Below the pieces are notes generated by a model. The model worked only from the letters and a program-made list of their open reading frames with translations. It searched no databases and was not told the DNA's origin. From the NCBI RefSeq assembly GCF_004664715.2, contig NC_051082.1, positions 6,469,072 through 6,533,071 on the forward strand: a DNA stretch of 64,000 bases, read 5' to 3'. Below, piece by piece: positions 36,701-47,411 of the stretch (position 1 is the first letter of the stretch; the number at the start of each line of letters is the position of its first letter). The DNA comes from Peromyscus leucopus. Lineage: Eukaryota; Chordata; Mammalia; Rodentia; Cricetidae. Position numbers and translations under genes: made by a program.

Positions 36701-39700
36701 TTCAGGCTTAGAAGGCTACAGTTTAAAGCAATAAGTTTGCAATAAGACAGATTCAGATGGAACAAGACTTTAAATGCTTTACAATGTGTGTAAAAATGTA
36801 CATAGGCTTGGAAGAGAGAGGAAAAGGAACATAGACAGTTATATAAAGAAATAGAAAGTTTAAAAAAATAAAGTCTTTAAAGAGAAAGTAAAAGCAATAT
36901 AAAAAATAAGCCATGTAAAGATGAATATCACACAGAGAGTTTGGATTATATTGTCTTTGGGATTTTTAACTGCAGAAAAACATTTGATCGTAAAAGATGT
37001 TGAGTTAAACCAATATGTATATATTAAAGATACCTTGACTTTAAAATTTGGATATAAGGATGTGTTACTTTGGAAAGGAGACTCTGCTTTTGTCTCTACA
37101 GAAAGCCAGAGGCTATGGATTTGTTCCAGATTAAGATACATCAGGTTTGACCAGCCAAGACCCCCTGAAGGTCTCTGATGACACCATGGCCCAGATGATC
37201 CAACATCCAGAATCGTTTCAAGGCAACTGGCTCAGACGATACAGTCTCACGGACTACTCCATGAACCTGAAATTTTCTTTGTGTCCCCATGAGATGCTGT
37301 GCCCCCCTCCAGCAGGAAGTAGTTAAGAGAAGCTACGCCCAAATTCCCAAATATACCAAGCTGGCTTTGGAGATGTATAAAAGTTAAAACCTTCCTTTTT
37401 AAAAAAAAAAGAAAAGGGGAAGTGCTGTGGGATGATTTGTATGTCCTGTGGGAGCCCTTCTTGGGTTCCTTGTGGCGTTACCCAGCAGGTCCGTATAGAG
37501 GATGATTAGGACCATGGGCCTGAGTGCAGGTGTTTGAGATGGTCTGCACTTGGCTGTGCTGGGGGATGGTCTGTATGTCAAGTTGCTCTGATTGGTCAAT
37601 AAATAAAACCTGATCGGCCTTGGCTAGGCAAGAAAGATAGGCGGGACTAACAGAGAGGAGAAATAAAAGGACAGAAAGGCAGAAGGAGACGCCATGACCA
37701 GAGAGGCTGCAGCCGCCGCAATGACCAGCAGCATGTGAAGACGCCGATAAGCCACCAGCCATGTGGCGAGGTATAGATTTGTAGAAATGCGTTAATTTAA
37801 GATATAAAAATAGTTAATAAGAAGCCTGCCACGGCCATACAGTTTGAAAGCAATATAAGTCTCTGTGTTTACTTGGTTGGGTCTGAGCGGCTGTGGGACT
37901 GGCAGGTGACAGAGATTTGTCCTGACTGTGGGCAAGGCAGAAAAACTCAAGCTACAGGGTTTTGTTTTTGTCTTTCCAGGAAAATGAAGGCATTCAGCTA
38001 AAGAATCTAAAGACCACTAGAAAAATGAGATATCTGAAGAAAAAGGATGAATTATCCAGAGAAAATGTCCCAAGAAAAAATATAAATTAGCCTATTTGTA
38101 TATCACATTTCCAACTTTCACAGAAAGCCAGAGGCTATGGATTTGTTCCAGATTAAGATACATCAGGTTTGACCAGCCAAGACCCCCTGAAGGTCTCTGA
38201 TGACACCATGGCCCAGATGATTCAACATCCAGAATTGTTTCAAGGCAACTGGCTCAGATGATACAGCCTCACGGACTACTCCATGATCCTTAAATATTCT
38301 TTGCGTCCCCATAAGATACAGCGCCCCCCTCCAGCAGGAAGTAGTTAAGAGAAGCTACGCCCAAATTCCCAAATATACCAAGCTGGCTTTGGAGATGTGT
38401 AAAAGTTAAAACCTTCCTTTTTAAAAAAAAGAAAAGGGGAAGTGCTGTGGGATGGTTTGTGTGTCCTGTGGGAGCCCTTCTTGGGTTCCTTGTGGCGTTG
38501 CCCAGCAGGTCCGTATGGAGGATGATTAGGACCATGGGCCTGAGTGCAGGTGTTTGGGATGGTCTGCGCTTGGCTGTGCTGGGGGATGGTCTGTATGTCA
38601 AGTTGTTCTGATTGGTTAATAAATAAAACCTGATCGGCTGTGGCTAGGCAGGAAGGATAGGCGGGACTAGCAGAGAGGAGAAATAAAAGGACAAGAAAGG
38701 CAGAAGGAGACTCTGCAGCCACCGCAATGACCAGAGAGGCTGCAGCCGCCGCAATGACCAGAGATGCTGCAGCCACCGCCATGACCAGAGACACTGCAGC
38801 CGCCACCGCCATGACCAGCAGCCTGTGAAGACGCCGATAAGCCACCAGCCACGTGGCGAGGTATAGATTTGTAGAAATGGATTAATTTAAGATAAAGGAA
38901 CAGTTAGCAAGAAGCCTGCCACGGCCATACAGTTTGAAAGCAAAATAAGTCTCTGTGTTTACTTGGTTGGGTTTGAGCGGCTGTGGGACTGGCGGGTGGC
39001 AGAGATTTGTCCTGAATGTGGGCAAGGCAGAAAAAACTATAAAGCTACAGATAAAATTTCATGAATCTTCCCAAATGTTTGTTTCTGCTGTTCTCTACAG
39101 ACATATAATACAAATGGTCTTTTTAGTTCCAGTTCAATTAAAAATTAAAGCTGGCTTTGAAGTTAAAGCATGACTCTCTCCTTCCCTAAACTCAAGCTTA
39201 TTAAGGGAAAATCCAAAATCTCTGTTTCATGTCAGAAGAGCCACCTGATTTGGGATAGAAGAAAAATAAAAATTAAGGGACTAGTCTATTGTCACTAATC
39301 TCCTATTCTTTGGTTTTTATTTTGACTCTTTAAATTTTTTTTTCTTAAGATATAAATATTATCTCAAAGTTATAAAATTAATATATATTAAACTTTTGTC
39401 ATGATATTAATGGTCATATAGAGTAATAACTAATTCTAGAAAACAGCTTCATCTAGCCTCCTGTACATGATTTTGGGTTTGAGTTTCTATTAGGTAACTA
39501 GGAATTAAGGGGTTTTTTGTTGTTGTTTGGTTGGTTTTGTTTTTTGTTTTTTAAAATTTTTCAAGACAGCGTTTCTCTTGTTCTTGATCGCACTTTGTAG
39601 ACCAGGCTGGACTCGAAGTCACAAAGATTCGCCTGGCTCTGCCTCCCGAGTGCTGGGATTAAAGGCATGTGCCACCACCACCACCACCACCACCACCACC

Positions 39701-42700
39701 ACCACCACCACCCGGCTGAATTAAGTTTTTCCACTCTGGATGTACATAACAAATATGGTCCTCTGAGATCTACTGCATATGACATTTAAAATGTTTAAGT
39801 TTTCTCCAGTGAACCATTACCATGCCTAAGAGTGACCTTTGATGTCTCCAAAAGTAGGATGGGGTCCCACAATGACAATGCCACCTGCATTATGGTAACA
39901 CCATTAAGCTGACAAACACTACCCAAAGATCAGCTTTGAACTAAAAATTGCTCAGGACAATTTCAAGGTGGCTAGTTGAAATGGTCCAGCCTCACAGACT
40001 ACTCTAGACATAACCTGAGACAAGCCCTAATTTTCCCATTATACAGAGACTAGACAAAAATGATACAGCCAGCTCTCCCAGAACTTGACAATTATCCCAA
40101 TTTTTAGGGGTCCCCTAAAGATGCTATTGCCCCCAGACAATAGGGAGTAATTTTTATAATATGACACCCACATTGTAAAGAGGTGGGATGGGTGAATTTT
40201 GTTCATTCAGTGGGTTATGGATATTTGTCATTATTTAGGGGGGTTGGTTACAAGTTTTTATTGGTAATGGTCAGGAAAAAAGCTGAACAAAGGAAGGAAA
40301 TTAGATTCAGGAATCTTGTTCTAAAAGGTAAAAGGGAGGATATAGAAATGATAGAATAAAAATGTAGATTATTGAGTCTACTTTTAAACCTAAAAAACAA
40401 CTACTAGCCTTAAATATTTTACATTGGTATGAATTTTTGTATATTGATACAAATTTGAGATTATTTTTGTTATACTGTATATGTTTCTACTCTTGTTTAA
40501 GATATTTTCATATATTGATACAAATTTAAGATTATTTTTGTTAGAATATACTGTAATACATTTCTACTCTTGTTCAAAGTATTGTACCTATACAGTTTAC
40601 TTAACAATGTAATGTAAATTTCTAGTCCTTGAAACTTATTATTTTAAACTATTTAGGATAATAAAGAAATACAGGTTAGTAGTTAGTCACCTATTACAAT
40701 CAAACTTGTAGTCATGTTAGGTATGTTTTCAAGGTCAAACGGAGATATATTTTAGATAAACAGGTGGTCTTCAAACACTTCAGAAGTCTACAGAATATGG
40801 CATTTAAGGTATTTTAATAACATAAGGCTCTTCTTTTCTTTTTGTGCAAATGAGACATCTGCTCCTGGCCATACCAATCTACTTCAGAGAAGATGGTGGA
40901 CATTGAAGAAACCCCATATGAAGTTTACTTTCTTCATGACAAAGCTTAGCCACTAGATCAGAAACTGTCTTTGCCTCGACTGCTGACAGCATGCTGTCCA
41001 AAATGGACAAGAAGGACATAAAAGAAAGTGACTTCCAACCTTTATAAAGACAAAGTGGGACAGTCCTTTAAAAGTCCTGCTTCACAGAAAAGTCTGTCAG
41101 ATGTTCTAGGCCTGTAGGCTGAAGAAGGATGTCCCAAGGTTGCAGCGGAACCTCGGGGGACTGTTTCCATCATTTCTTAGCTGTTTGCTCTGCACTTCCT
41201 GTTGACTCAGGTAATATTTCCTTCTCAGGTCTTTGATGAAGTTTAAGACTAGATAGTCATAGTTTTTTCTTGTCAACAAATTCACCTCACAAAAGAGGTG
41301 TAAAGTGCATAAAGTTGAAAGACATAAAAAGATAGTTTGGGCAGAAAATGAATTAGGTACAATGCTTTGGACTTACCAAGATAAGATAGATAATGGAGTA
41401 TTTTCTCTCAATTTGGCAAATGGAAATGGAATACACATTGTTAACGTAATTATTGCCTGTGTGTTTGTATATAGCAAATTTATTTATTGTATATAGTTTT
41501 ATTGTTGGTTAAAAACCTTTGTTTTTTGTTTAGAAAAAAAATGGAGGAATGTGTGATATTTTGATTGTGTTCTGACAAAGCTTGCTTAGAGTAAGAGGGC
41601 AGAGATAGCCACTAGCTGACCATAGAGGTTTGGAGGACTGTAGACAGAGTAGAGACAGGAAGTGGTAAGGTGCGGCTGAGAGAGGATCTCAGCCTTTTGA
41701 AAGAAGAAACGGAGGAGGTAGGAAGCAACTGGTGATAGCTCCCTGTTCTCTGATCTCTTACCCCAATATGTGACTCCTGATTTCTTTTATTGAAAAGGAT
41801 TAGATTAACACTTCAGACCTCATCTATATTTTAGTGTCTACCTGATAAGGCTGTTGTGATGTCAAATGGGGTGAAGGAAATGACCACTAAATGGTGACTG
41901 TCCTTATACCTCCTGTGCCCCTTCCAAAGACACCCATGAGAAAGCAGAGTCCAGAGGTCCTGGAGGGTCAACCTACCACTGCAGGTGATCTCATTCCCAG
42001 AGCACGAGAATGCATAGGGGCTGGTGTAGGGGTTCCTTATGAGGAATCCACAGTTTTCCAGGCTATAGACCTGAGCGAGGCAGTTGTCACGAGTCCAGCA
42101 GCACCTGAGAAGTGGACAGAACAGCTGAGGGAGGAGTATGGACCCTCAGGAGGTCAATTCTCACCTGCATTCTTTCTTACTTTTTTTTTTTTAGCTGAAG
42201 ACCGAACCAAGGGTTCTACCACTGAGTCTAAATCCCCAACCCCAAGACTTTCAATCCTAAAGACCTTTTTTTTTTTTTTTTTTTGGTCTTTTCGAGACAG
42301 GGTTTCTCAAAAGCTTTGCGCCTTTCCTGGAACTCGCTTTGTAGACCAGGCTGGTCTCGAACTCACAGAGATCCGCCTGCCTCTGCCTCCCAAGTGCTGA
42401 GATTAAAGGCGTGCGCCACCACCACCCGGCTGCTGCATTCTTTCTCAAACATGTCAGGATGACTTAAACATGGTATTCCAGGCGAAATGGTCCTGAGGCT
42501 CGAGAATTTGTGATTTCTATTAGTACATATTTATTGAAAGTAACTTCTGTGGAGTGTGGTGGTGCCCGCCTTTAAACCCAGTACTGGGGAAGCAGAGGCA
42601 GGTGGGTCTCTAAGTTTGAGATCAACCAGGATACTAAAGTGAAACCCTGTCACAAAAAAGAATTTTTTTAAACAAAGCTGCAGAAGTATGCCGAAAGTAT

Positions 42701-43493
42701 ATATTCTGAAGTTTCGATGACTTTTTAAAGCGAAGGCTGACACTCTGATGGGAGCTGTGATGGTTGGCCATGCCCTAGTCTGGCACTAGATGGCAGCAGG
42801 GCCCATTATTTACGTCTCACACATTCTGCTTTAAGGGCCCACTAGATACAGGGTCCTCATGGATTGATTTCTTTGCATAGCAAGAGAGGGAAATACATGC
42901 TGTGGGTGGGGATGCACGCCTTTAATCTCAGCACTCAGGAGGAAGAGGCTGGAAGGTCTCTGAGTTCAGGGTCAGAATGGTCTCTAGAGAGGGTTGAAGA
43001 ACAACTAGGGATACACAGAGAACCTCTTTATGGAAACAAACAAACAAAAATAAATCATAATACCTAAAACAAAACATATGATGCTTGGTGAATATGCATG
43101 TCTCCTATTGATGTCTCGTGAGATGCTCTGCTTGTGTCCTGTCCACACCCCAACCCAGACCCTCCAGTCTCCCACCAGATGGATCACTCACCTGTCTATG
43201 TCTTCCACTGGGTTGTCCCAACTAAGCAAGCCACAGTAGCAGCCATAGTAACTGTAGTCTGAAAAGGGTTCAATCCAAGTAAAGGTGCACTCAAACGCAT
43301 TGCGGAACTGCCACACAGCCCGAGGGCTGATGCTGGGTGCAGTAGCACCTGACACAAGAAAGCACAGCACACTCCATCAATCCCACTTGGCCTTACCAGG
43401 GGTCTGATGCCTGCCTGCTAGCTTCCTCCTGGACTCCTACCATCTGCTGCATGGAGAGAGCAGTGAATAGAGGTGTGAGTGTGTGCGTGTGTG

Positions 43494-43549
<56 letters not shown>

Positions 43550-45279
43550 CGCGCGCGCGCGCGCGTTTGCCTGCACACAGGTTGAAAGCAAGCATTGGAG
43601 TACCCACCTGGGAGCACTCGTAAATGTCATGTTACACATGAGGAGGTCACAGGACACTTTTAGGGAGTTGGTTTTTCTCCTTCCATCTTGTAGGTTTAGG
43701 CAACCAAACAAAGGTCACCAGACCAGGGCAGAAAGCTGTCTATCTATTTGAAACAGAGGTTTGCCCTGTAACCCAGGCTAGTCTCTGATTCTGTGGCAAC
43801 CCTGTAGCCTCAGCTTCCCCAGTGGTAGGATTATAAATGTACTCCACTGTACCAGCGGGGCTGAGTCCCCAGGACTAAGGTCTATAGACATTGTCTTTTA
43901 CCTTTCTTCTTTCTCATTTCTCACCATCAGGACAGACAGCCACCACACTGTGACCTGCCCTGGGGTCCCTGTGTTGAGGAGCTGAGAACACTCTCCAGTC
44001 AGCAGCCAGGGACAAACTGACCTCTTAGATCAATAACCCAACAATCCAAGCATCTCTTGAGTTTGAAAGCTGCCCCACCCCTACTCAAGCCTGGGTAAAA
44101 CCCTAGCCTTAGCCAGCAGTGGGATTCATCACAGTTCTAGCTCAGACCTTGAGTCAGAGAAGCAGCCAACACATGCTCATTGTTTTACACTGGAAGAATT
44201 AGAAGGAATCTGTTGTGTGGCCATGCACAGCTCATAGACAAGGATAATGGTCAGATCATCATTGTAATGTCAGCATTTGACACAACAAACTGTTCATCAG
44301 CTGAGGAGTAGGTAAATGACAAGGATTCAGTCTGCAGTGGGATACTTGGTCGCCATTAAAAGGCAGGAAAATTCAGGTAGAGTGGAACACGCACTGTGTA
44401 ACCCCATCTCTCTGGGTCTGAGGCAGGTGAATAAGAAGCTCAAGGTTACCAGGGGACAATGTCACAAGACTTTAATCCCAGCACTCTGGAGGCAGAGGCA
44501 AGTGGCTATCTGAGATCAAAGCCAGCCTAGTCTATAGAGTGAGTTCCAGGACAGCCATGGTTACTATGAGAACCATGTTTAGAAAAAATAAGTTCCAGAA
44601 GCAAGTGTGGCATGTATGTCATCCTAACACTTGGAAGGTGAGGCAGTAAGCTTTCAATCTGGACATAATGTTGAGTTGGAAGACATCCTGAGCCACATTA
44701 TATGATCATGGAAAAAAATAATCAGAGCTGGAGAGATGGATCTGGGGTCAGACGCACTTGCTGAGCTTTTATAGGACCCAGGCTTGGTTCCAGCACCCAT
44801 GTGGCAGCTCACAACTGCCTATGACCCCAGTTTGAAGGATCAGACCCTTCCTCTGGCCTCTGTAGACACTGTTCACATTCAGTTCACAGACACATGTGCA
44901 GGCAAAACACTCAGACACATAAAATATATGTCAATATTTTGTAAAAGGACAAGAAAATCAAATTGCCAGGACACCTTAGGGTCAGGGAAATGGGTGCCAG
45001 GGTAATATGGCAGAGGCAGAAGTACTTTCTTTGCTTGGGTAGGTGAATGTAGTGGACTTTTCCTAAGGAGTCATCTGAGTTCAGGTCTAGGAGCTAAAGG
45101 TGCCAGCTTTTGTCAACATGGGCGTGAGAAGGAAATCCTACCCCAGATGCTATTAGAACCCCAACCAGAACTTCAGGTGTGACCATTGAGGCACTGTGAA
45201 GACAAGGGAAATGGGGGGGTCACTCAAAGAGGACAAGGGTCCTACCTGTGAGCAGAGTGACCAGCAGAAGGAGTTTCAT
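27655..45279 (-). CDS. Pla2g1b: Pla2g1b paralog D: intact four-exon secreted PLA2-like gene with altered active site
   Basis: Exons, in coding order: 45279-45246, 43348-43192, 42104-41977 and 27761-27655 (34+157+128+107 nt, 141 codons plus TAG). All introns are GT-AG and all phases match. Order of parts: signal peptide [11 protein letters not shown], short pro-segment ending SPR, then a mature chain starting AVWQF with 14 cysteines in the group IB pattern. Group IB enzymes are pancreatic, Ca2+-dependent and cleave the sn-2 ester of phospholipids. In standard numbering (A1 of AVWQF) the catalytic His48 is Arg (CCWTRDNC), Tyr52 is Leu and Gly32 of the Ca2+ loop is Leu; Tyr28, Gly30, Asp49 and Asp99 remain. 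I infer a folded, secreted, probably non-catalytic protein. A TATA box lies 32 bases upstream of the ATG and AATAAA lies 70 bases after the stop. Intron 3 is about 14.2 kb because of an ERV insertion. Expression cannot be judged from sequence. Confidence 0.85.
28933..29173 (+). repeat. 5' LTR of the intron-3 ERV
   Basis: Matches 41550-41815, with several differences and a shorter middle, so it is clearly older than the LTR pair in unit A. Confidence 0.75.
29938..34925. repeat. SINEs inside the intron-3 ERV
   Basis: B1 at 29938-30096 (minus) and 32137-32176 (plus, partial); B2 at 32258-32432 (minus), 33651-33800 (plus) and 34767-34925 (plus, inside the Gng10 pseudogene). Confidence 0.8.
33092..33439 (+). 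pseudogene. ERV integrase fragment
   Basis: A 115-codon frame with spaced His and Cys residues of the zinc-binding HHCC domain (ending CPTCSLYNQ), then the start of the core domain ([21 protein letters not shown]), after which it stops. A relic of the intron-3 ERV. Confidence 0.65.
33877..35195 (+). pseudogene. Gng10: Gng10 processed pseudogene
   Basis: The parent encodes G-protein gamma-10 (68 residues), a membrane-attached beta-gamma subunit. From the ATG at 33964 the frame reads [21 protein letters not shown], a clear match, then a small insertion shifts it; the rest ([12 protein letters not shown]) continues in another frame to TGA. There are no introns, a long 3' UTR follows, and it ends in an A-rich tail. 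The flanking copies of AAATAAAGACC at 33866 and 35196 fit an L1-driven target duplication. A B2 SINE interrupts the 3' UTR at about 34767-34925. It sits inside the ERV of Pla2g1b intron 3. Confidence 0.88.
35616..37956 (+). mobile_element. Non-autonomous LTR element nested in the intron-3 ERV
   Basis: LTRs at 35616-36134 and 37423-37956 with TG...CA ends and a perfect 6-bp duplication GGGTTT (35610-35615, 37957-37962). The primer site TGGCGCCCAACGTGGGG begins at 36137; GAAAAGGGGAAG precedes the second LTR. The interior of about 1.3 kb has no gag or pol frame, so it would depend on another element for movement. Confidence 0.85.
38115..39049 (+). mobile_element. Second, 5'-truncated copy of the same LTR element
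   Basis: The 38115-38442 sequence matches the end of the interior at 37100-37422; the LTR at 38443-39049 is longer than its relatives because a GCAGCCRCCGC-type segment is repeated near 38.7-38.82 kb. No matching 5' LTR or target duplication is seen next to it. Confidence 0.75.
39540..39716 (-). repeat. B1 with expanded (CCA)n
   Basis: A reversed B1 whose CCACCACC motif has expanded to about 14 CCA units at 39670-39712. Confidence 0.85.
41550..41815 (+). repeat. 3' LTR of the intron-3 ERV
   Basis: Starts after AAAAAAAATGGAGGAA and ends ACTTCA; Pla2g1b intron sequence (GACCTCATCTATATTTTAG) resumes immediately, as in copy C near 20.95 kb. Confidence 0.78.
41977..42104 (-). CDS. Pla2g1b: Paralog D exon 3 (active-site helix with Arg48)
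   Basis: The acceptor is CTTCTCAG and the donor CAGTG/GTAGGT. It encodes [18 protein letters not shown], where the family has CCxTHDxCY: the CGT codon puts Arg at 48, and CTC puts Leu at 52. Asp49 and all cysteines are kept, and the remaining segment, which includes NPYTSPYAF, is family-like. Confidence 0.9.
42275..43040. repeat. B1 SINEs in intron 2 of paralog D
   Basis: A young reversed B1 at 42275-42430, absent from C; old plus-strand B1 copies at 42545-42665 and 42895-43040, shared with C. Confidence 0.78.
43192..43348 (-). CDS. Pla2g1b: Paralog D exon 2 (pro-segment, N-terminal helix, Ca2+ loop)
   Basis: The acceptor is TTGTGTCAG and the donor GACAG/GTGAGT. It encodes [10 protein letters not shown] and continues to the Ca2+ loop [10 protein letters not shown] and the end EDIDR. 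Family members normally have CGLGG in the loop; here Gly32 and Gly33 are Leu and Ser, although the loop length is unchanged. Confidence 0.88.
43495..43565 (+). repeat. (TG)n followed by (GC)n in intron 1 of unit D
   Basis: About 23 TG units run into about 13 GC units. Alternating purine-pyrimidine DNA of this length is prone to Z-form. Confidence 0.93.
45246..45279 (-). CDS. Pla2g1b: Paralog D exon 1 (signal peptide)
   Basis: The ATG at 45279 begins [11 protein letters not shown], a hydrophobic signal-peptide core like that of mammalian Pla2g1b. The exon ends CACAG followed by GTAGG, a good donor. It is the only intact exon 1 in the window. Confidence 0.88.
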
Positions 45280-45310
45280 CCCGAGTGAGGGGAGGACTCA
45301 GTGACTTCTC

Positions 45311-45316
45311 TTTATA
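45311..45316 (-). promoter_or_regulatory. TATA box of paralog D
   Basis: On the minus strand the sequence reads GTATAAAG, 32 bases upstream of the ATG, so the 5' UTR must be very short. The flanking promoter sequence is nearly the same in copy C, where the box itself is altered. Confidence 0.7.
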
Positions 45317-45746
45317 CTCCTGTGGCTGTGCTCTGACAGTGTCCAGTCAGCACACGGGGTCTGTGACTACTGTGTGTGTAGCACAGAAGTAGAATATGTG
45401 CACCCTCACACACAGTCCCGACCTGCAGAGCTGCTGTAGATGGTGACAGAGACTGAATCAGTGCTGTCACAGAGTCACAGAGAAAGGGCTAGCTCAACAC
45501 CCCAACCAGCTCAAGTCAGTGACTGGCATAGTGCCAAGTCCCTCCCCCATGGATGCTCTGACATCATAAGAAGATCTAGACACTGCTCCTGGGGTTGGGT
45601 CTGAGGGATGCTGACAGTGACGTGTGGCCCCAGACAGGAGTAGCTGTCCCCAACAATCCTCCATGTTAAGTGTATAAAGTAAGCACTGAGTCTATCCCAA
45701 GAACCTCACACAGCCTTGAGCTAGATTCAGTTACAAATTAATGAAT

Positions 45747-45759
45747 GTGAGTGTGTGTG

Positions 45760-45852
<93 letters not shown>
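45747..45852 (+). repeat. (TG)n(AG)n upstream of paralog D
   Basis: A compound tract about 0.45 kb upstream of the paralog D TATA box. Confidence 0.92.
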
Positions 45853-46319
45853 ACTTGTATGCACAAGTGGAGGTCCGAGGACAACTCTGTGGAGTCAGTT
45901 CGCTCCTTCCACCTTTAAATGGGTTCCAGGAATTGAACTCAGGTCTACAGGCTTGCATCATAGGCTGCATCTTACTAGCCTTCAAACTTCATTTGAAAAT
46001 TAGGAGTATAGCAGATGGTGGTGGTGGTGTACCCCTTTAATGCCTCTAATGTCAGCACTCATGAGGCAGAGGCAGGTGAATATCCAAGTTTGAGACCAGC
46101 CTGGTCTACAGAGTGAGTCCCAGGACAGCCATAGATATGCAAAGAAACTGTCTCGAAATACCAAAACTAAAAACAAACACACATACAAATAAATAAATAA
46201 ATAAATAAGCAAATAAATAAAAAATAAAGACAGACAAGAAGGGAGGAGAGACAAAGGGGAGGAGGGAAGAAGGGAAGAGAAGGAAAAGAAGAAAGGAAGG
46301 AAGACAGCAAATGTCTTCA

Positions 46320-47290
46320 CAACAGATGTGCCCAAGGACCAATATAATGTAGGCAATCCTTCAGCTGAGGCTCTCCCTACCCAGTGTGTGAAGCTGACAA
46401 TTAACCATCGCAGGGGCTGGAGAGATGCTCAGCACTTAAGAGCACTTTCTGTTCCTCCTGTGGATCCGAGTTCAATTCTCAGCAACCACATGGTGGCTGT
46501 TGAACCATGTCTGCTGGCCCAATGCCCTCTGACCTCTGTGTTTGGCCTTCTCCCATATAAACTCTAACTTAGCACCCCATCACCTCCTTTTCCCCACTTC
46601 TCAGATCTTACCTGGATAAAAACCATGTCGGGGGTGACTTGAGTTGGTTGTGCCCAAGTGCAAGATCCCCCTACCCTTCCAGCCAGTCTCTGGACAGCTA
46701 CTACCAGCTACTTACCAGTCACTGTGTCTGCGAAGTCGGCTCCAGCTGCACCTGTTGCTCACCGAACCAGACCTTGAGAGGGGCGAGGCCTGAGCTCTGG
46801 GACACCATTGGGGATTGCAATGGGGGTGGGAAGACAGAGGACTGGGCAGCTGTTCACTAAAGGAAAAGAGAGACAGAGAACCACGTAGCCTTAAACCCGC
46901 CAATGAGACATCTTATTCCTAAACCTGGTTGACCAGGGAACCAGATTAGACTGGCTTCGCCTGTGGGTTCAGTTAATATAGAAAGGTAGAGAAGAGGATG
47001 TGCTCTGTTTTGTTTGTAGTAAAAACTTAGGCTGCTGTGTACTTTAGCAGTACAACTATCCTATGTCGTTTGTTTAGGCACAATGGAGATTTAAAGGTCA
47101 CAGGATGTAATGCTGCCTTCGGTTCATTTACTGTCAATTCACTTTGGTTTCCTATATCCTGCTTCCTAGAATGAGCACACAGCAGAAGCGCTTTGAGTCC
47201 AGTATTTTTAGGGCCAAGATGTTCCCTTTAGTGCCCACATGACACTGCATCTTTCTCTCTTCTCTCCTCTCCTACCTCTCTGTCTTCTCT
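46320..47290. repeat. Left arm of inverted repeat (unit E 3' flank)
   Basis: Matches the reverse complement of 49445-50610, including a B2 inserted at the same place and the pyrimidine-rich tract near 47.25 kb. It is also the direct-repeat equivalent of the 3' flank in units A, C and D. Confidence 0.8.
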
Positions 47291-47411
47291 TTCCTTCCCT
47301 CCCCACCCCAACCCTCCTTTCCTGTCCCTTTCCCTGCCTCATCTCTCCCCTCTTCCCCCTTTTGTCTGCCCCAAACCCTCCTGTATCTCGGGCTGAGTCC
47401 TTTTATTGTAG

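Larger units (their letters stand above)
28933..41815 (+). mobile_element. 12.9-kb ERV in intron 3 of paralog D
   Basis: LTRs at 28933-29173 and 41550-41815 (TGTGTGRTATTYTGATTGTG start, CA end), with a purine tract before the 3' LTR. The interior in order: gag remains, a zinc knuckle [14 protein letters not shown] at about 31.23 kb (CX2CX4HX4C), a protease-like site at about 31.57 kb with Met for Thr in the catalytic triplet, RT N-terminal remains at about 32.0-32.1 kb, and integrase remains with HHCC-type residues at 33.1-33.5 kb. It resembles the MYSERV group of cricetids from memory. Many stops; it is further interrupted by SINEs, a Gng10 pseudogene and two LTR elements. Confidence 0.78.
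44455..46520 (+). repeat. SINEs around exon 1 of paralog D
   Basis: B1 at 44455-44585, B3 at 44726-44925, B1 at 46015-46170 followed by an A/G-rich tract to 46310, and B2 at 46411-46520. Confidence 0.78.

Noticed and set aside
38345..38845. 166-codon minus-strand frame with Ala/Val repeats
   Set aside because: It lies within the third LTR copy and reflects its expanded GCAGCCRCC-type repeat.
42257..42448. Short frames with GLxACATT or ALGRQRQ motifs, seen many times in the window
   Set aside because: These are standard translations of B1 SINEs on either strand.
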